Shown: positions 25,522-34,379 of the stretch, piece by piece
Layout of the letters: every line of letters begins with the position of its first letter
How positions within the stretch are numbered: position 1 is the stretch's first letter
Source of the DNA: an uncultured Clostridia bacterium
GTDB lineage: Bacteria > Bacillota > Clostridia > TANB77 > CAG-508
Direction: 5' to 3'
Assembly: GCA_947628115.1 (NCBI GenBank)
Contig: CANQYS010000011.1
Span: 1-42,335 of the forward strand
DNA: 42,335 bases
Notes under the pieces: generated by a model
Told to the model about the DNA's origin: nothing
The model's database searches: none
The model's input: the letters and a program-made list of their open reading frames with translations, nothing else
Made by a program: the position numbers and the translations under genes

Positions 25522-26191
25522 TTATCTTGTTTGTTCTTCCCTCTCATTTAAATGTTCTTTATAAACTAAATTACTAATAATCACTTCTCCATCTATCATT
25601 GTCCTATATTTTATTCCATTGTTTTTAAAATATTTAACAACTCCATTAATTAACTCACTTGACTTATGTTTTGATTGATAATGCGGTAAAATACAATAAT
25701 CTATTATGTTTAATCCTCCCCATATAATACCTTCATTATTATATGGATTTTCTCCTTGCTCTACTATTTCATATCCACACAATGTTGGTGATAAAACACA
25801 TATTCCAGCACTATATCCTGCATATAAAAAATTATTATCATATTTTATTTTTTGTAAAATTTTATCAAATCCACTTAATTTCATTGCTATACGTAGTGAA
25901 AAAACATTACCTCCAATTGTATAAAATGCATAAAAACCATTTTCGTTAATATATTTTTCAAGTTCATATTCCTTATAAAAAAAAATCTTTTAAATCTAGT
26001 ATTGTTACATCAAATCCTAAATCTTCTAAAGATCTAATATCATCATTTATAAAATTTTGTTCTTTTGGTGTTTTCTTTCTAACATCTCTTGCATTTGGTA
26101 TTAATAATATTTTATTATTATTCTCTCCTATCCAGTTTCTTAAATAATTAGTATTATTTCCTAATTTAAAAGAAGATAAATATAGCTTCAT
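25522..26191 (-). CDS. Peptidase S51-like (type 1 glutamine amidotransferase fold) protein, T9 frameshift
   Basis: Second of two tandem genes. With one T skipped in the run of nine at about 25977-25985 the protein is about 222 residues: MKLYLSSFKLGN, KILLIPNARDVRKK, LDLKDFF-YKEYELEK, IGGNVFSLRIAMKLSGF, the nucleophile Ser in LYAGYSAGICVLSP, and a C-terminal ILPHYQSKHKSSEL with the His. It begins with GGAGGTACA before ATG 26191, 10 bases after the upstream paralog ends. This family includes peptidase E-type dipeptidases. Unlike the other broken genes, this shift is in a homopolymer, so sequencing or transcriptional slippage is the likely cause. Confidence 0.75.
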
Positions 26192-26201
26192 TGTACCTCC
26201 T

Positions 26202-26823
26202 CTATATATTTCCATTAATTACTTCTCCATCAGAAAGTGTTTTGTACTTTATATTATTTGTTTTATAGTATTCAACCATTTCATCTACTAATTTCGTTTC
26301 ACAATGGTCTGATTTATAATGTGGAACGATATAATAATCTATTAGTCCGAATTCCTTCATTTATTACTTTATCAGAATTATATGGATTAATTTTTTCATC
26401 AACTCTTTCTATGCCATTTAGATTTTTAGCAAGTACACATATTCCTGCGCTATACCCAGCATATAAAAAATTCTTATTTTTATTTTCTTTAATAATTTTG
26501 TCAAATCCACTTAATTTCATTGCTTGTCTCAAAACAAAAGTATTTCCCCCTAAAACATATACAGCATTAAATTGGCTACTAATATATTTTTTTAATTCTT
26601 TTTCTCTATTAAAATAATCTTTTAAATCTAACACTGTTACTGAAAAACCAATATCTTCCAAAGATTTTTTATCGCTTTCAATATTCTGCTTTTCTTCTTC
26701 TGATTTCTTTTTTGCATCTCGTGCATTGGGAATTAGTAAAATTTTGTTATTATTATTTTTTATCCATTTCTTTAATATATCTGTTCTTTTTCCTAATTTA
26801 TATGAAGATAAATATAAAACCAT
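26202..26823 (-). CDS. Peptidase S51-like protein, one +1 CGG shift
   Basis: First of the tandem pair, about 206 residues after the shift at residue 159. It shows MVLYLSSYKLGKR, KILLIPNARDAKKK, VYVLGGNTFVLRQAMKLSGF, and the nucleophile Ser in LYAGYSAGICVLAK. After the skip it reads NEGI-GLIDYYIVPHYKSDH, with the expected His, and ends KYKTLSDGEVINGNI. It is clearly a paralog of the downstream gene. Function within the element is not known; a role in peptide processing or resistance can be guessed only. Confidence 0.8.
26347..26349 (-). other. +1 shift site in the S51-like gene (ATT CGG A)
   Basis: In-frame CGG after ATT, residue 159. Skipping the C gives EGI-GLIDYYIVPHY, and the paralog has GGLNIIDYCILPHY at the same place. 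This gives in-window homology support for the shift. Confidence 0.9.
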
Positions 26824-26904
26824 TATTTCACCTCTTTTTTTATTATACCATAAATATTATATTAAATAAATGTTTATTTTTAAAAACTATAAACTCTATG
26901 AAAA

Positions 26905-26929
26905 ACAGGGCAGATATTATCTACCCTGT
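26905..26929 (-). terminator. Terminator of the class II synthetase-like gene
   Basis: ACAGGGTAGAT / ATCTGCCCTGT (one G-U), followed by TTTTTC on the minus strand. Confidence 0.8.
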
Positions 26930-26943
26930 TTGAACCAATTATT

Positions 26944-28320
26944 TTATGATCTTCTGGATGCATATGCAACCCATGTAGTTCTTGTGTTATCGATTATATC
27001 AAGGCCTTCTTCTTCAACCTCGCTGAATCCTAAAACTTCGCCACCGTAAAGTTTACTTTCAATTTTTGCAACCTTTTCATCATCTTTATTACAATAGAAT
27101 TTTGCAATTTTACTGTTAGCAACAGTATTAATAATATTTTCAATACTATTGCAATAAATAATTGCCTCCTCTTCTATTTTTTTAAAACGATTTGCAATGT
27201 TAGCATCATTTTTCGAGAAATACTCTTCAATAGTGCTCTTGAGCTTGTCAGAAGAAATAATGAATTCCTCCCCACAAGACAAGAATTTTACTTCGGTGTT
27301 TCCATTATTACTCTTAAGAATAATAATAATTGGAACACCTCTTTCCTGATTTGCTTTTACAAGCTTTGAAATCTCTTTAGGTGATGTAGCAACACACTCA
27401 CAATCATAATTGCGTATTACATTCATAGTGCTTTCAAATTCGTCGTCATGAGCAATATTTTTGTTAGTTACATCCATTACAAAAATCTGAATCGGAGCTA
27501 AAAAACTGTAAAATGTGAACTTTGTACCGTCATAGCAATTGATGAGATACGAATGGAGTACATTCTCACTCAAACCAAAATGTGTTGAATACACATAATG
27601 ATTCTTACCTGTCATATCGTCTCTTCTTTTTACATTAAGAGCTTTGGTAAAAACATCATCATGGAAATATGTCATTCCAGTGATAATGGTTTCCCCTAAT
27701 GGAGTTATGGTATCAATGTGAATACTTTTATGTGAAAACTGTTTATTGGTTGCTCTGGGTCTTTCAACTTCCACACTAGGAAGATGAAGTATATCCTGTA
27801 CAATCGCCTTGTTCCACTCTATCCCCTCATTTAATTCCATAACTGCTTCTTCATGTGTTTTATGGAGAGTATAGCACTCAAGGAAGCATTTTCTTTCCCC
27901 ATAATTGAATGGGAATCTTGTGTTCTTGGGCATTCTATAAACTGCTCCAAAATTGAAATACTTCATTGGAAATTCATTTCTTCTTGAGTGATCTTTAAGC
28001 AATTCTCTTGCTAAAGCATAAAAAGAAGCTTCATGTCCAGCAGTCATACAAAAGTCCGTATTTTCAATATGAAAATAGTTACCTAAAATGCTAGAAACAG
28101 AATCAATCTTCTGAATGCTTTCAATATCAATTAAATCACTTAATTGAATTTGTTTAAATCCTTTTTCTTTAAGCAATTCAACTCCAATACCATATAACTT
28201 TTCTCTAATAGAGTAGCCATACGGCAAATATGTTAAAGATGCTCTAACAGGAAATCCTGTTACGGAAATTCCACATTTTTTTAAGAATTTCCGATATTCC
28301 TCCACATTAAATTCATTCAT
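26944..28320 (-). CDS. Class II aminoacyl-tRNA synthetase-like (ProRS-type) protein, probably divergent
   Basis: A 458-residue protein. A motif-2-like stretch FNFGAVYRMPKNTRFPFNYGERKCFL (about 122-147) resembles the ProRS/ThrRS region, and a motif-3-like stretch (VYSTHFGLSENVLHSYL) is followed by LAPIQIFVMDV, like the PfqV-type start of an anticodon-binding domain. The motif 3 Arg expected near GxxxR is not seen (GLSENVL instead), so normal ATP binding is doubtful. It may be a free-standing amino-acid-activating enzyme rather than a tRNA synthetase. It shares an operon with a transporter and a second LeuRS. Base composition is clearly richer in G and C than the neighbours. It contains one CGG read as Arg (EEYRKFL) in an unbroken frame. 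Confidence 0.75.
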   Translation of the reverse strand: MNEFNVEEYRKFLKKCGISVTGFPVRASLTYLPYGYSIREKLYGIGVELLKEKGFKQIQLSDLIDIESIQKIDSVSSILGNYFHIENTDFCMTAGHEASFYALARELLKDHSRRNEFPMKYFNFGAVYRMPKNTRFPFNYGERKCFLECYTLHKTHEEAVMELNEGIEWNKAIVQDILHLPSVEVERPRATNKQFSHKSIHIDTITPLGETIITGMTYFHDDVFTKALNVKRRDDMTGKNHYVYSTHFGLSENVLHSYLINCYDGTKFTFYSFLAPIQIFVMDVTNKNIAHDDEFESTMNVIRNYDCECVATSPKEISKLVKANQERGVPIIIILKSNNGNTEVKFLSCGEEFIISSDKLKSTIEEYFSKNDANIANRFKKIEEEAIIYCNSIENIINTVANSKIAKFYCNKDDEKVAKIESKLYGGEVLGFSEVEEEGLDIIDNTRTTWVAYASRRS

Positions 28321-28392
28321 AATGTATTACCTCTTTCTTTTGAAATAATACCTTATGGTAGAAAATCTACCACAAGGTGTTCTAATTTAATA

Positions 28393-29493
28393 TCATGCTT
28401 TAGAAATCTTGTTGTATTCTGTAATTGATTTAACAAACAGATATACAACAATTACCATTGCTATGGCAAAGCTGATAATGCCTGCAATATTAGTTATAGT
28501 AATCTGGCCCAACACTGCAAAAGCAATCATAACAGCAGTTACTACTGCAAGAATTGGAATTGTGATTTTAATCTTACCTTTAATGCACAAAGGCAAAATA
28601 AGTATGGCAATTGCAAAGGCAAATCTGATAACGCCAAAGCTACTCCATAAATCAATCATGCCAATTTTTACAAACAATCCCCATGATACGCACATTGCAA
28701 GTGCAACAATTGTACCAACTTTTTTGTCTTTGATTTCGTGTGTAGCAACAGCAATGCTATCAATCGTAGATGTTGTAATGCAAAGCACTGTTATAAGCAA
28801 AATCACATTCATGATTCTTGAGAATTCAAAGAATGCCATGCAAAGAATCAGTAACATATACATTGCAAACAATCCAGCGCCTAAATAGTATGCCTTTTTA
28901 CTTTCATCTGCCGTCAATCTCTGCCAATGCTGAACATCGCCAATAGGTCCAGCAAACAGAATTAATCCACTCCAGACTCCCCAAAGGACTCCTGATCCAG
29001 ATGTTCTAGCAAATTCCTGTCTAGGTACATCAGTAATTATTCCGATTGATACAATAACAATAATAGTTACTATTGCCAACAACCACTGAATGATATCTGT
29101 GTTAACAGAGGTGGGCAATCCCTTTTTAAAAACCATTAAGGTAAAGAAAAAACCAACCGCCATTGTAATGAAATACGCTAGTACTAGGTTGTTCATTATT
29201 TTTAACAACTGCTGATTAATGAAATTTAGCTGCACTAACAAACAAAAAAGCTGAATGATAAGTGCAATCGCCTTTACTTCTTTTCTGTTGTAAATTGCAG
29301 GAGTAATTATTTCCTTGTTATACAACAGTCCAAGAAGTGCAAGGGTAAGTGAGTTACATACTGCCCAAATGATCCAAGCAATAATGCCTTTTTCATGAGC
29401 AATCTGCTGACCCATAATGAGGGAAGTCCCCCAAGCCCAGCTTGCAGCTGATGAAAATCCGATTCTCCAAAAACTTTTCTTCATGTCTAGCAC
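28393..29493 (-). CDS. Polytopic membrane transporter of the element cargo
   Basis: A 366-residue protein with about ten hydrophobic segments. The start has WRIGFSSAASWAWGTSLIMGQQIAHEKG. The middle has FAGPIGDVQHWQRL, a motif-like loop seen in some Na+/solute symporter (SSS)-type carriers. I cannot fix the family or substrate. It lies between the LeuRS and the class II synthetase-like gene, suggesting uptake or export of an amino acid or a peptide-like compound. Its codon use looks like the rest of the cargo, not like the host genes. Confidence 0.7.
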   Translation of the reverse strand: MLDMKKSFWRIGFSSAASWAWGTSLIMGQQIAHEKGIIAWIIWAVCNSLTLALLGLLYNKEIITPAIYNRKEVKAIALIIQLFCLLVQLNFINQQLLKIMNNLVLAYFITMAVGFFFTLMVFKKGLPTSVNTDIIQWLLAIVTIIVIVSIGIITDVPRQEFARTSGSGVLWGVWSGLILFAGPIGDVQHWQRLTADESKKAYYLGAGLFAMYMLLILCMAFFEFSRIMNVILLITVLCITTSTIDSIAVATHEIKDKKVGTIVALAMCVSWGLFVKIGMIDLWSSFGVIRFAFAIAILILPLCIKGKIKITIPILAVVTAVMIAFAVLGQITITNIAGIISFAIAMVIVVYLFVKSITEYNKISKA

Positions 29494-29518
29494 CCTTTCT
29501 GTATTTTAAATCGGTCCT

Positions 29519-29561
29519 CAACCATACAAAATGAGATTATCAGTCTCACTTTGTATGGTTG
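29519..29561 (-). promoter_or_regulatory. Strong hairpin between the leucyl-tRNA synthetase and transporter genes
   Basis: AACCATACAAA / TTTGTATGGTT with an inner TGAGA/TCTCA stem. No U-run follows, so it may be a processing or read-through control element rather than a classical terminator. Confidence 0.55.
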
Positions 29562-29581
29562 ATAATTACTTGTAAAGATAA

Positions 29582-32008
29582 TTACTTTACAATAAAGTTA
29601 ATAATACGGTTAGGAACAAAAATTGTTTTGATAATTTTTCTTCCATTAAGTTTTGCATTAATGTATTGCGCAGAAATATCAATCACAGATTCTTCGTCAG
29701 AATCCTTTGCAATTTCTATAACTGCAATATTTTTCGAATTGATCTGTACCGGGATACTGATTCTCATGCTTTCAAGGATTTTTTTGTCTGCTTCAGGCCA
29801 CTTCTCGTAGAAAATACTTGTTTTATAACCAAGTCTTTCCCAGTAATACTCTGAAACATGTGGTGCCGCAGGAGCAATAAGCTTAATTGCTTTTTCCATC
29901 ACATCCTTAAGCACATAAGAATTTCTTTCCTGATCCAGATACTTTTTAAGCGCTGAGAACAGTTCCATTATTCTCGCAATTGAAGTGTTGAACTGGAAAG
30001 TTTCAAATCCAGTTGTGACTTTTTCAATTGTATTGTTCAGAACAATTTCGAGATTTATTTCACTATCCTCGCAAACATTGGTAAATCTTCTTATTGCCAT
30101 ATACTTTTCAAAGCAGCTATCTACTTTGTCAAAGAATTTTTTAATGGCAACAATTCCACTGTCAGACCACGGTCCACCTTCCAAATAGTTAAAACCAAAC
30201 ATGAGATATGTTCTGAAGACATCCGACCCGTACATGTCAATGTATTCGTCTGGAGATACCGTGTTTCCTTTAGATTTACTCATCTTCTGCCCATCAGTTC
30301 CAAGTATAATTCCCTGATGAACAAGAGATTGGAACGGTTCTCCAAAATTAATATAACCAGCATCTCTAAGCACTTTTGTAATAAACCGTGCATAAATAAG
30401 ATGCATACAGCTATGTTCTGCTCCGCCAACATATTTGTCGACAGGCATCATCTTATTCACAATGTTCGAATCAAATGCCTTTTCTTTATTGTGTGCATCA
30501 GTATATCTAAACATGTACCAAGATGAACACATAAATGTATCCATGGTATCAACTTCACGTTTAGCTGACTTCCCACAACAAGGGCATTTGCAATTCAGAA
30601 ATCCTTCATGATGGATCAACGGAGATTCTCCATTGGGATTAAAATCAACATCATACGGTAGAAGAACAGGAAGCTGTTCCTCTGGTACAATAACCTCTCC
30701 ACAATTGTCACAATAAACAATTGGTATAGGAGCACCCCAATATCTCTGTCTAGAGATAAGCCAGTCCCTGAGTCTATAGGTCGTTTTTTTGTATCCGATT
30801 CCCTGTTTTACAAGGTAATCAATGATTGCTACTTTAGCTTCTTCAACAGATTTGCCATTGAGAAAATCAGAATTAATCAGATTTCCATTTTCTGTGTATG
30901 CACAGTTTTTCTCGGCATTAAATCCGTCAATGACAGGAGCTATTTCCAGATTATACTTTTTTGCGAAAGCATAGTCACGGTTGTCATGTGCAGGAACTGC
31001 CATAACAATACCAGTACCATAGTTTTCAAGTACATAGTCTGAAATCCAAATAGGAATCATCTTTCCTGTAACAGGATTCTTTGCATAAGAACCTGTAAAA
31101 ACTCCGGTTTTTTCATGGGTTGTACTTTGACGTTCAATCTCAGTTGTCGTTTCTGTTTTTCTTATATATGCATCTACTTCTGCCTTATGATCTTTGGTAA
31201 CCAACTGGTTAACAAAATCATGTTCAGGAGCAATTACAATATAAGTTACTCCAAAAATGGTATCAGGACGTGTTGTGAATACTTCCATTTCCCCAACAAT
31301 ATCATTATTGAAAATAATAGAAGCACCTGTTGATTTTCCTATCCAGTTCCTTTGCATTGCTTTTGTCTTTTCAGGCCAGTCAAGACTGTCGAGATCAGAA
31401 AGCAACTCTTCAGCATAATCTGTAATTTTCAGGAACCACTGATTCATCTTCTTAATACGTACTTCCGAACCACAACGTTCACATTTACCACCTACTACCT
31501 GTTCTCTGGCGAGTACAGTTTTACAAGAATCACACCAGTTTACAGGTGCATCCTTTCTATACGCTAATCCCCTTTTATAAAGAAGACTAAAAATCCACTG
31601 AGTCCATTTGTAGTATTCAGGTTCGCATGTGATAACCTCGTTGCTCCAATCAAACATACCACCCATTTCAATAAGCTGGTTACGCATGATGTGGATATTT
31701 CTCATGGTACTATCTTTCGGATGAGTACCTGTTTTGATAGCATAGTTCTCCGCAGGGAGCCCAAACGCATCAAAACCCATCGGCTGAAAAACGTTATAGC
31801 CTTGCATTTTCTTGAATCGTGCAAAACTATCTACTGGTGCAAAGTTAAACCAATGGCCAAGATGAAGTTTTGCACCGGATGGATATGAAAACATATCCAT
31901 TACATAAAACTTGTCGTCCATCCGAGATTTATCAAATCTCGAAATACCTTCTTCCTTCCATTTCTTTCTGGAAGCTAATTCGATAGATTTGATTTTTGTA
32001 ATTTCCAT
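29582..32008 (-). CDS. leuS: Leucyl-tRNA synthetase, accessory copy in mobile element
   Basis: An 808-residue LeuRS with all key parts: HIGH as HLGHW (residue about 50), catalytic core FDAFGLPAENYA, Zn-like CDSCKTV...CERCG, editing domain with TTRPDTIFG and AVPAHDNRDYAFAKKY, CDNCG/CPCCG, and KMSKSKGNTV near 575. The anticodon-binding region and C-terminus complete it. It attaches Leu to tRNA-Leu in the cytoplasm. Two CGG codons are read as Arg (KSRMDD, YARFIT) in an intact frame. A perfect consensus promoter lies upstream. Because the host must have a normal leuS elsewhere, this is probably an extra copy, perhaps conferring resistance to a LeuRS inhibitor or working with the adjacent cargo genes; this is inference. 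Confidence 0.93.
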   Translation of the reverse strand: MEITKIKSIELASRKKWKEEGISRFDKSRMDDKFYVMDMFSYPSGAKLHLGHWFNFAPVDSFARFKKMQGYNVFQPMGFDAFGLPAENYAIKTGTHPKDSTMRNIHIMRNQLIEMGGMFDWSNEVITCEPEYYKWTQWIFSLLYKRGLAYRKDAPVNWCDSCKTVLAREQVVGGKCERCGSEVRIKKMNQWFLKITDYAEELLSDLDSLDWPEKTKAMQRNWIGKSTGASIIFNNDIVGEMEVFTTRPDTIFGVTYIVIAPEHDFVNQLVTKDHKAEVDAYIRKTETTTEIERQSTTHEKTGVFTGSYAKNPVTGKMIPIWISDYVLENYGTGIVMAVPAHDNRDYAFAKKYNLEIAPVIDGFNAEKNCAYTENGNLINSDFLNGKSVEEAKVAIIDYLVKQGIGYKKTTYRLRDWLISRQRYWGAPIPIVYCDNCGEVIVPEEQLPVLLPYDVDFNPNGESPLIHHEGFLNCKCPCCGKSAKREVDTMDTFMCSSWYMFRYTDAHNKEKAFDSNIVNKMMPVDKYVGGAEHSCMHLIYARFITKVLRDAGYINFGEPFQSLVHQGIILGTDGQKMSKSKGNTVSPDEYIDMYGSDVFRTYLMFGFNYLEGGPWSDSGIVAIKKFFDKVDSCFEKYMAIRRFTNVCEDSEINLEIVLNNTIEKVTTGFETFQFNTSIARIMELFSALKKYLDQERNSYVLKDVMEKAIKLIAPAAPHVSEYYWERLGYKTSIFYEKWPEADKKILESMRISIPVQINSKNIAVIEIAKDSDEESVIDISAQYINAKLNGRKIIKTIFVPNRIINFIVK

Positions 32009-32137
32009 GATGATTGTACCTCTCTTTCAAAAAATATTTTTTTATTACATTAATACATAGACTTAATATTGTAAATATTAAGCTTTAAGCATTACCTATA
32101 AATTATCATAAGTAATATTATGAATTAATGATTACAA

Positions 32138-32166
32138 ATTATATTATAATTTGTATTTTATGTCAA
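32138..32166 (-). promoter_or_regulatory. Consensus sigma-A promoter for the leuS cargo operon
   Basis: TTGACA (32161-32166) and TATAAT (32138-32143) with exactly 17 bases between, reading on the minus strand. About 110 bases of leader follow before leuS, with a CTTAATATT/AATATTAAG hairpin at 32062-32082. I see no T-box. Confidence 0.85.
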
Positions 32167-32378
32167 GTTCCGTGTGCATATTTTTCTGTTTTTTATATTA
32201 CTACTACGAAAACTATATTTGTAATATTTATGTAATATAATTCAAATACTGCTTTATAAACTTTATATTTCAACTTTGAACCACTACAAATTTCTTAATC
32301 TACTTTTATTTCTAATGTTTTAAAAATTAGAACATCACTTTCAAAAGCAACATATATAAATGAATAAAATTTTCAAAT
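32167..32378. other. Non-coding stretch upstream of the leuS promoter
   Basis: AT-rich, without a convincing ORF. Near 32359-32389 an ATAAATGAATAAA / TTTATTCATTTAT hairpin is a likely terminator for the 43-residue ORF. Nothing else is recognised. Confidence 0.5.
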
Positions 32379-32510
32379 TTATTCATTTATATATTTCAAA
32401 TCTCCAATCGCTCCTGCAATATCATAAAAATCAAATAAATCAATATCTCTTGTAGATTCTTCATCTCTATAAATATAATAATTTGCTTTTTTTCTTGCAT
32501 TCCACAACAT
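32379..32510 (-). CDS. 43-residue ORF, unknown
   Basis: A short ORF MLWNARKKANYYIYRDEES...FYDIAGAIGDLKYINE with an acidic C-terminal half. It starts 20 bases after the RHH gene's stop, with a possible earlier non-ATG start overlapping it. No family recognised. It may be a mobilisation or regulatory accessory protein. It is supported only by its position and composition. Confidence 0.4.
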   Translation of the reverse strand: MLWNARKKANYYIYRDEESTRDIDLFDFYDIAGAIGDLKYINE

Positions 32511-32530
32511 TTGTCTAAAAATTTGACTGC

Positions 32531-32860
32531 CTACTCTCCTAATAACTTTTCCAACATTTCATTATTAAAATATGTATTTATTACTTCTGTTCTTAATAAT
32601 TTGGCTTGCATTTTTCTTTGTGATTTATAAAACTTTTTTAAATCAATTGAAATTGATTCCTTTATTCTATTAGAAATATAGTCCAAATCATTTTTATACA
32701 TGTTTATATTAATTATTCTTTCTATGCCTTCTCTTATTAAATCAGCTTCTGTTTTATCTTGCTTTTCTGCTAATTCTTTTATCTTACTTTTGTTTTTTTG
32801 TGATATTCTAACTACTACTGGTATTAATTTTTCTTTTTTGTTTTCTTTCACTTTCTTCAT
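32531..32860 (-). CDS. Ribbon-helix-helix accessory protein (MobC/CopG-like)
   Basis: About 109 residues from ATG 32860 (ribosome site AAAGAG). The earlier in-frame ATG at 32974 would translate a hairpin cluster and is rejected. The N-terminal part LIPVVVRISQKNKSKIKELAEKQDKTEADLIREGIE fits a CopG-type RHH fold (beta strand VVVRIS, then two helices). A helical tail follows. Such proteins assist relaxases by binding oriT or serve as repressors; the hairpin cluster immediately upstream fits the first. No relaxase gene is visible. Confidence 0.6.
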   Translation of the reverse strand: MKKVKENKKEKLIPVVVRISQKNKSKIKELAEKQDKTEADLIREGIERIININMYKNDLDYISNRIKESISIDLKKFYKSQRKMQAKLLRTEVINTYFNNEMLEKLLGE

Positions 32861-32880
32861 CTCTTTTCTTTCAAAATTAT

Positions 32881-32960
32881 CCCTATGGGTAATTTTGCAG
32901 GAACAGGGAGTCGCTCCGACTCCCACAAACTGCCTAAAAGCGTGACTTTTAGCTGGATAC
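32881..32960. other. Hairpin cluster, possible oriT or accessory-protein binding site
   Basis: GGGAGTCG-CTC-CGACTCCC (32906-32924) and CTAAAAG-CGTGA-CTTTTAG (32934-32952) in a locally GC-rich patch upstream of the RHH gene. The layout resembles transfer origins, but no nick site is identifiable. Confidence 0.4.
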
Positions 32961-33021
32961 CAATTCAAAAACATGGATACTTTTGGTCTCCCTTTATGAA
33001 CTCCAATTAGCTCAACTTTCT

Positions 33022-33195
33022 CTATTTATTTTTTATTTCATTTACCAACTTCATTCCATCTTTTAGTCCATTTAAATAATATTTTTCATTGAAATATGCA
33101 TTTTCATAATCTATTGTTTCTACATATTCTTCAATAGCTTTTGATATACTATCTTTTATTTTACATAGGCTGTTTGGAACTTCTTTCCATGTTAC
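33022..33195 (-). pseudogene. Fragment or unusual-start small ORF
   Basis: An open frame reads VTWKEVPNSLCKIKDSI, then IEEYVETIDYENAYFNEKYYLNG, and ends at TAG 33022-33024. No ATG, GTG or TTG lies at the 5' end, although a GGAGGTGAT is just there. It may be a truncated phage-type gene or start at an unusual codon. Confidence 0.4.
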
Positions 33196-33250
33196 ATCAC
33201 CTCCATTTTGTGTGATGTTAACTCTGTTCTAAATTCTCTTCAAGTCTTTC

Positions 33251-33688
33251 TTAACAATTATTTGCATAAAATTTGCTAAAATCCAAATTACTATAATCTC
33301 TATCACTTTTGTATCTCCAATTATTATTATCTATTTTATTATTATATATTATATCTTTAACATTTGTGTTAATGGGTAATGAACTTTTTTGTTTATAGGT
33401 ATTAACATTTTTATTAATAGGTATGCATCTTCTCATTGCAATTTCCTTTGAATTTTCTTTGTATATTAATTCTACTTGTATATATCCTTTTTTCTTTAGT
33501 GTATTTATTATTCCTGATGCTTGTACTTTTGTTATATCTAATAACTCTAATATATATGAATTTGAAATTATACAATTATTATTTTTGCTTAAAGCAAGTA
33601 TTATTGAATATACTATTTTTCCTTTGTCACTTAATTTTTGATTCATAACTACTTCACATGGCATCCATATTCCTTTAAATCCTTTCAT
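33251..33688 (-). CDS. Winged-helix DNA-binding protein of the mobile element
   Basis: A 145-residue protein: GIWMPCEVVMNQKLSDKGKIVYSIILALSKNNNCIISNSYILELLDITKVQASGII and then NTLKKKGYIQVELI describe a winged-helix fold. Such proteins are common in Clostridia phages, plasmids and ICEs and often take part in replication or regulation. The C-terminal 50 residues are polar and Asn-rich. Role in this element is unproven. Confidence 0.65.
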   Translation of the reverse strand: MKGFKGIWMPCEVVMNQKLSDKGKIVYSIILALSKNNNCIISNSYILELLDITKVQASGIINTLKKKGYIQVELIYKENSKEIAMRRCIPINKNVNTYKQKSSLPINTNVKDIIYNNKIDNNNWRYKSDRDYSNLDFSKFYANNC

Positions 33689-34052
33689 ATGTTGTTTTCT
33701 TTCTAATCAAACGCCTGACGTTCGATTCTGTGCCTTTTTATTTTTTATCTAGAGTAACTTATCCAGTCACAATTATTCCCTCCTTTATTTTATCTGCTCA
33801 ATAACAGATTTTTTATAACCAAAAAAGAATATGACTTTTTATCATATTCTTTAATAAACTTATTTAATTTTTATTCATAAATCAAATTTACAAATACTTT
33901 ATTTTGCAATGAATTTGAGTATTTTAAGTTGATTTTTTGCTAACACTTTTTAGACACAATTATCTATACAAGAAAAGTATTTTTTTCTTGTAATAAATTT
34001 AATATATCATAGAAAATTATAAATGTCAAATTTTAATATCTACATAAAAATC
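33689..34052. other. Gene-free stretch with a terminator
   Basis: AAGAATATGA / TCATATTCTT hairpin at 33826-33852, flanked by T-runs, a likely terminator. Otherwise AT-rich with no convincing gene. The interval is about 360 bases. Confidence 0.5.
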
Positions 34053-34379
34053 TTACATTTCTTCTACAACATTTAAATAATCAATTCGACCATATAATAT
34101 TCTATATATAATTACTTGTTTTTCTTTTTCTATTACATCATATAGTACCACATAATTATCTACAACTAATCTCCTGTATATATCATTATGTGGTTTCACA
34201 CACACTTTTGTATATAAATATGGATTTTGTTCTAATGTTATAATGTTCTGTTCTATTTTATTCATCAATTTTTTTGCTATTTGTTCTTCAAGTAAATTTT
34301 TTGAAATATATTCATATATTTCTTCAAGCTCTTCTTTTGCTGTATCTGTTAATATGATTTTATAAATATTAGTATCCAT
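34053..34379 (-). CDS. ParE/RelE-family toxin
   Basis: A 108-residue protein typical of the RelE/ParE superfamily: YKIILTDTAKEELEEIYEYISKNLLEEQIAKKLMNKIEQNIITLEQNPYL in blocks, then NDIYRRLVVDNYVVLYDVIEKEKQVIIYRILYGRIDY, with the usual alternating beta strands and the Arg-rich end. It lies downstream of and overlaps the antitoxin gene by 11 bases. Toxins of this family cleave ribosome-bound mRNA or poison gyrase; which is not decided. It probably stabilises the mobile element. Confidence 0.85.
   Translation of the reverse strand: MDTNIYKIILTDTAKEELEEIYEYISKNLLEEQIAKKLMNKIEQNIITLEQNPYLYTKVCVKPHNDIYRRLVVDNYVVLYDVIEKEKQVIIYRILYGRIDYLNVVEEM

Noticed and set aside
32009..32137. T-box riboswitch upstream of leuS
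   Set aside because: No T-box core (TGGNACCGCG-like) or specifier-loop structure is visible in the leader; only a small AT hairpin is present.
32861..32974. N-terminal extension of the RHH protein from ATG 32974
   Set aside because: It would translate the GC-rich hairpin cluster; the ATG at 32860 has a ribosome site and begins the recognisable domain.
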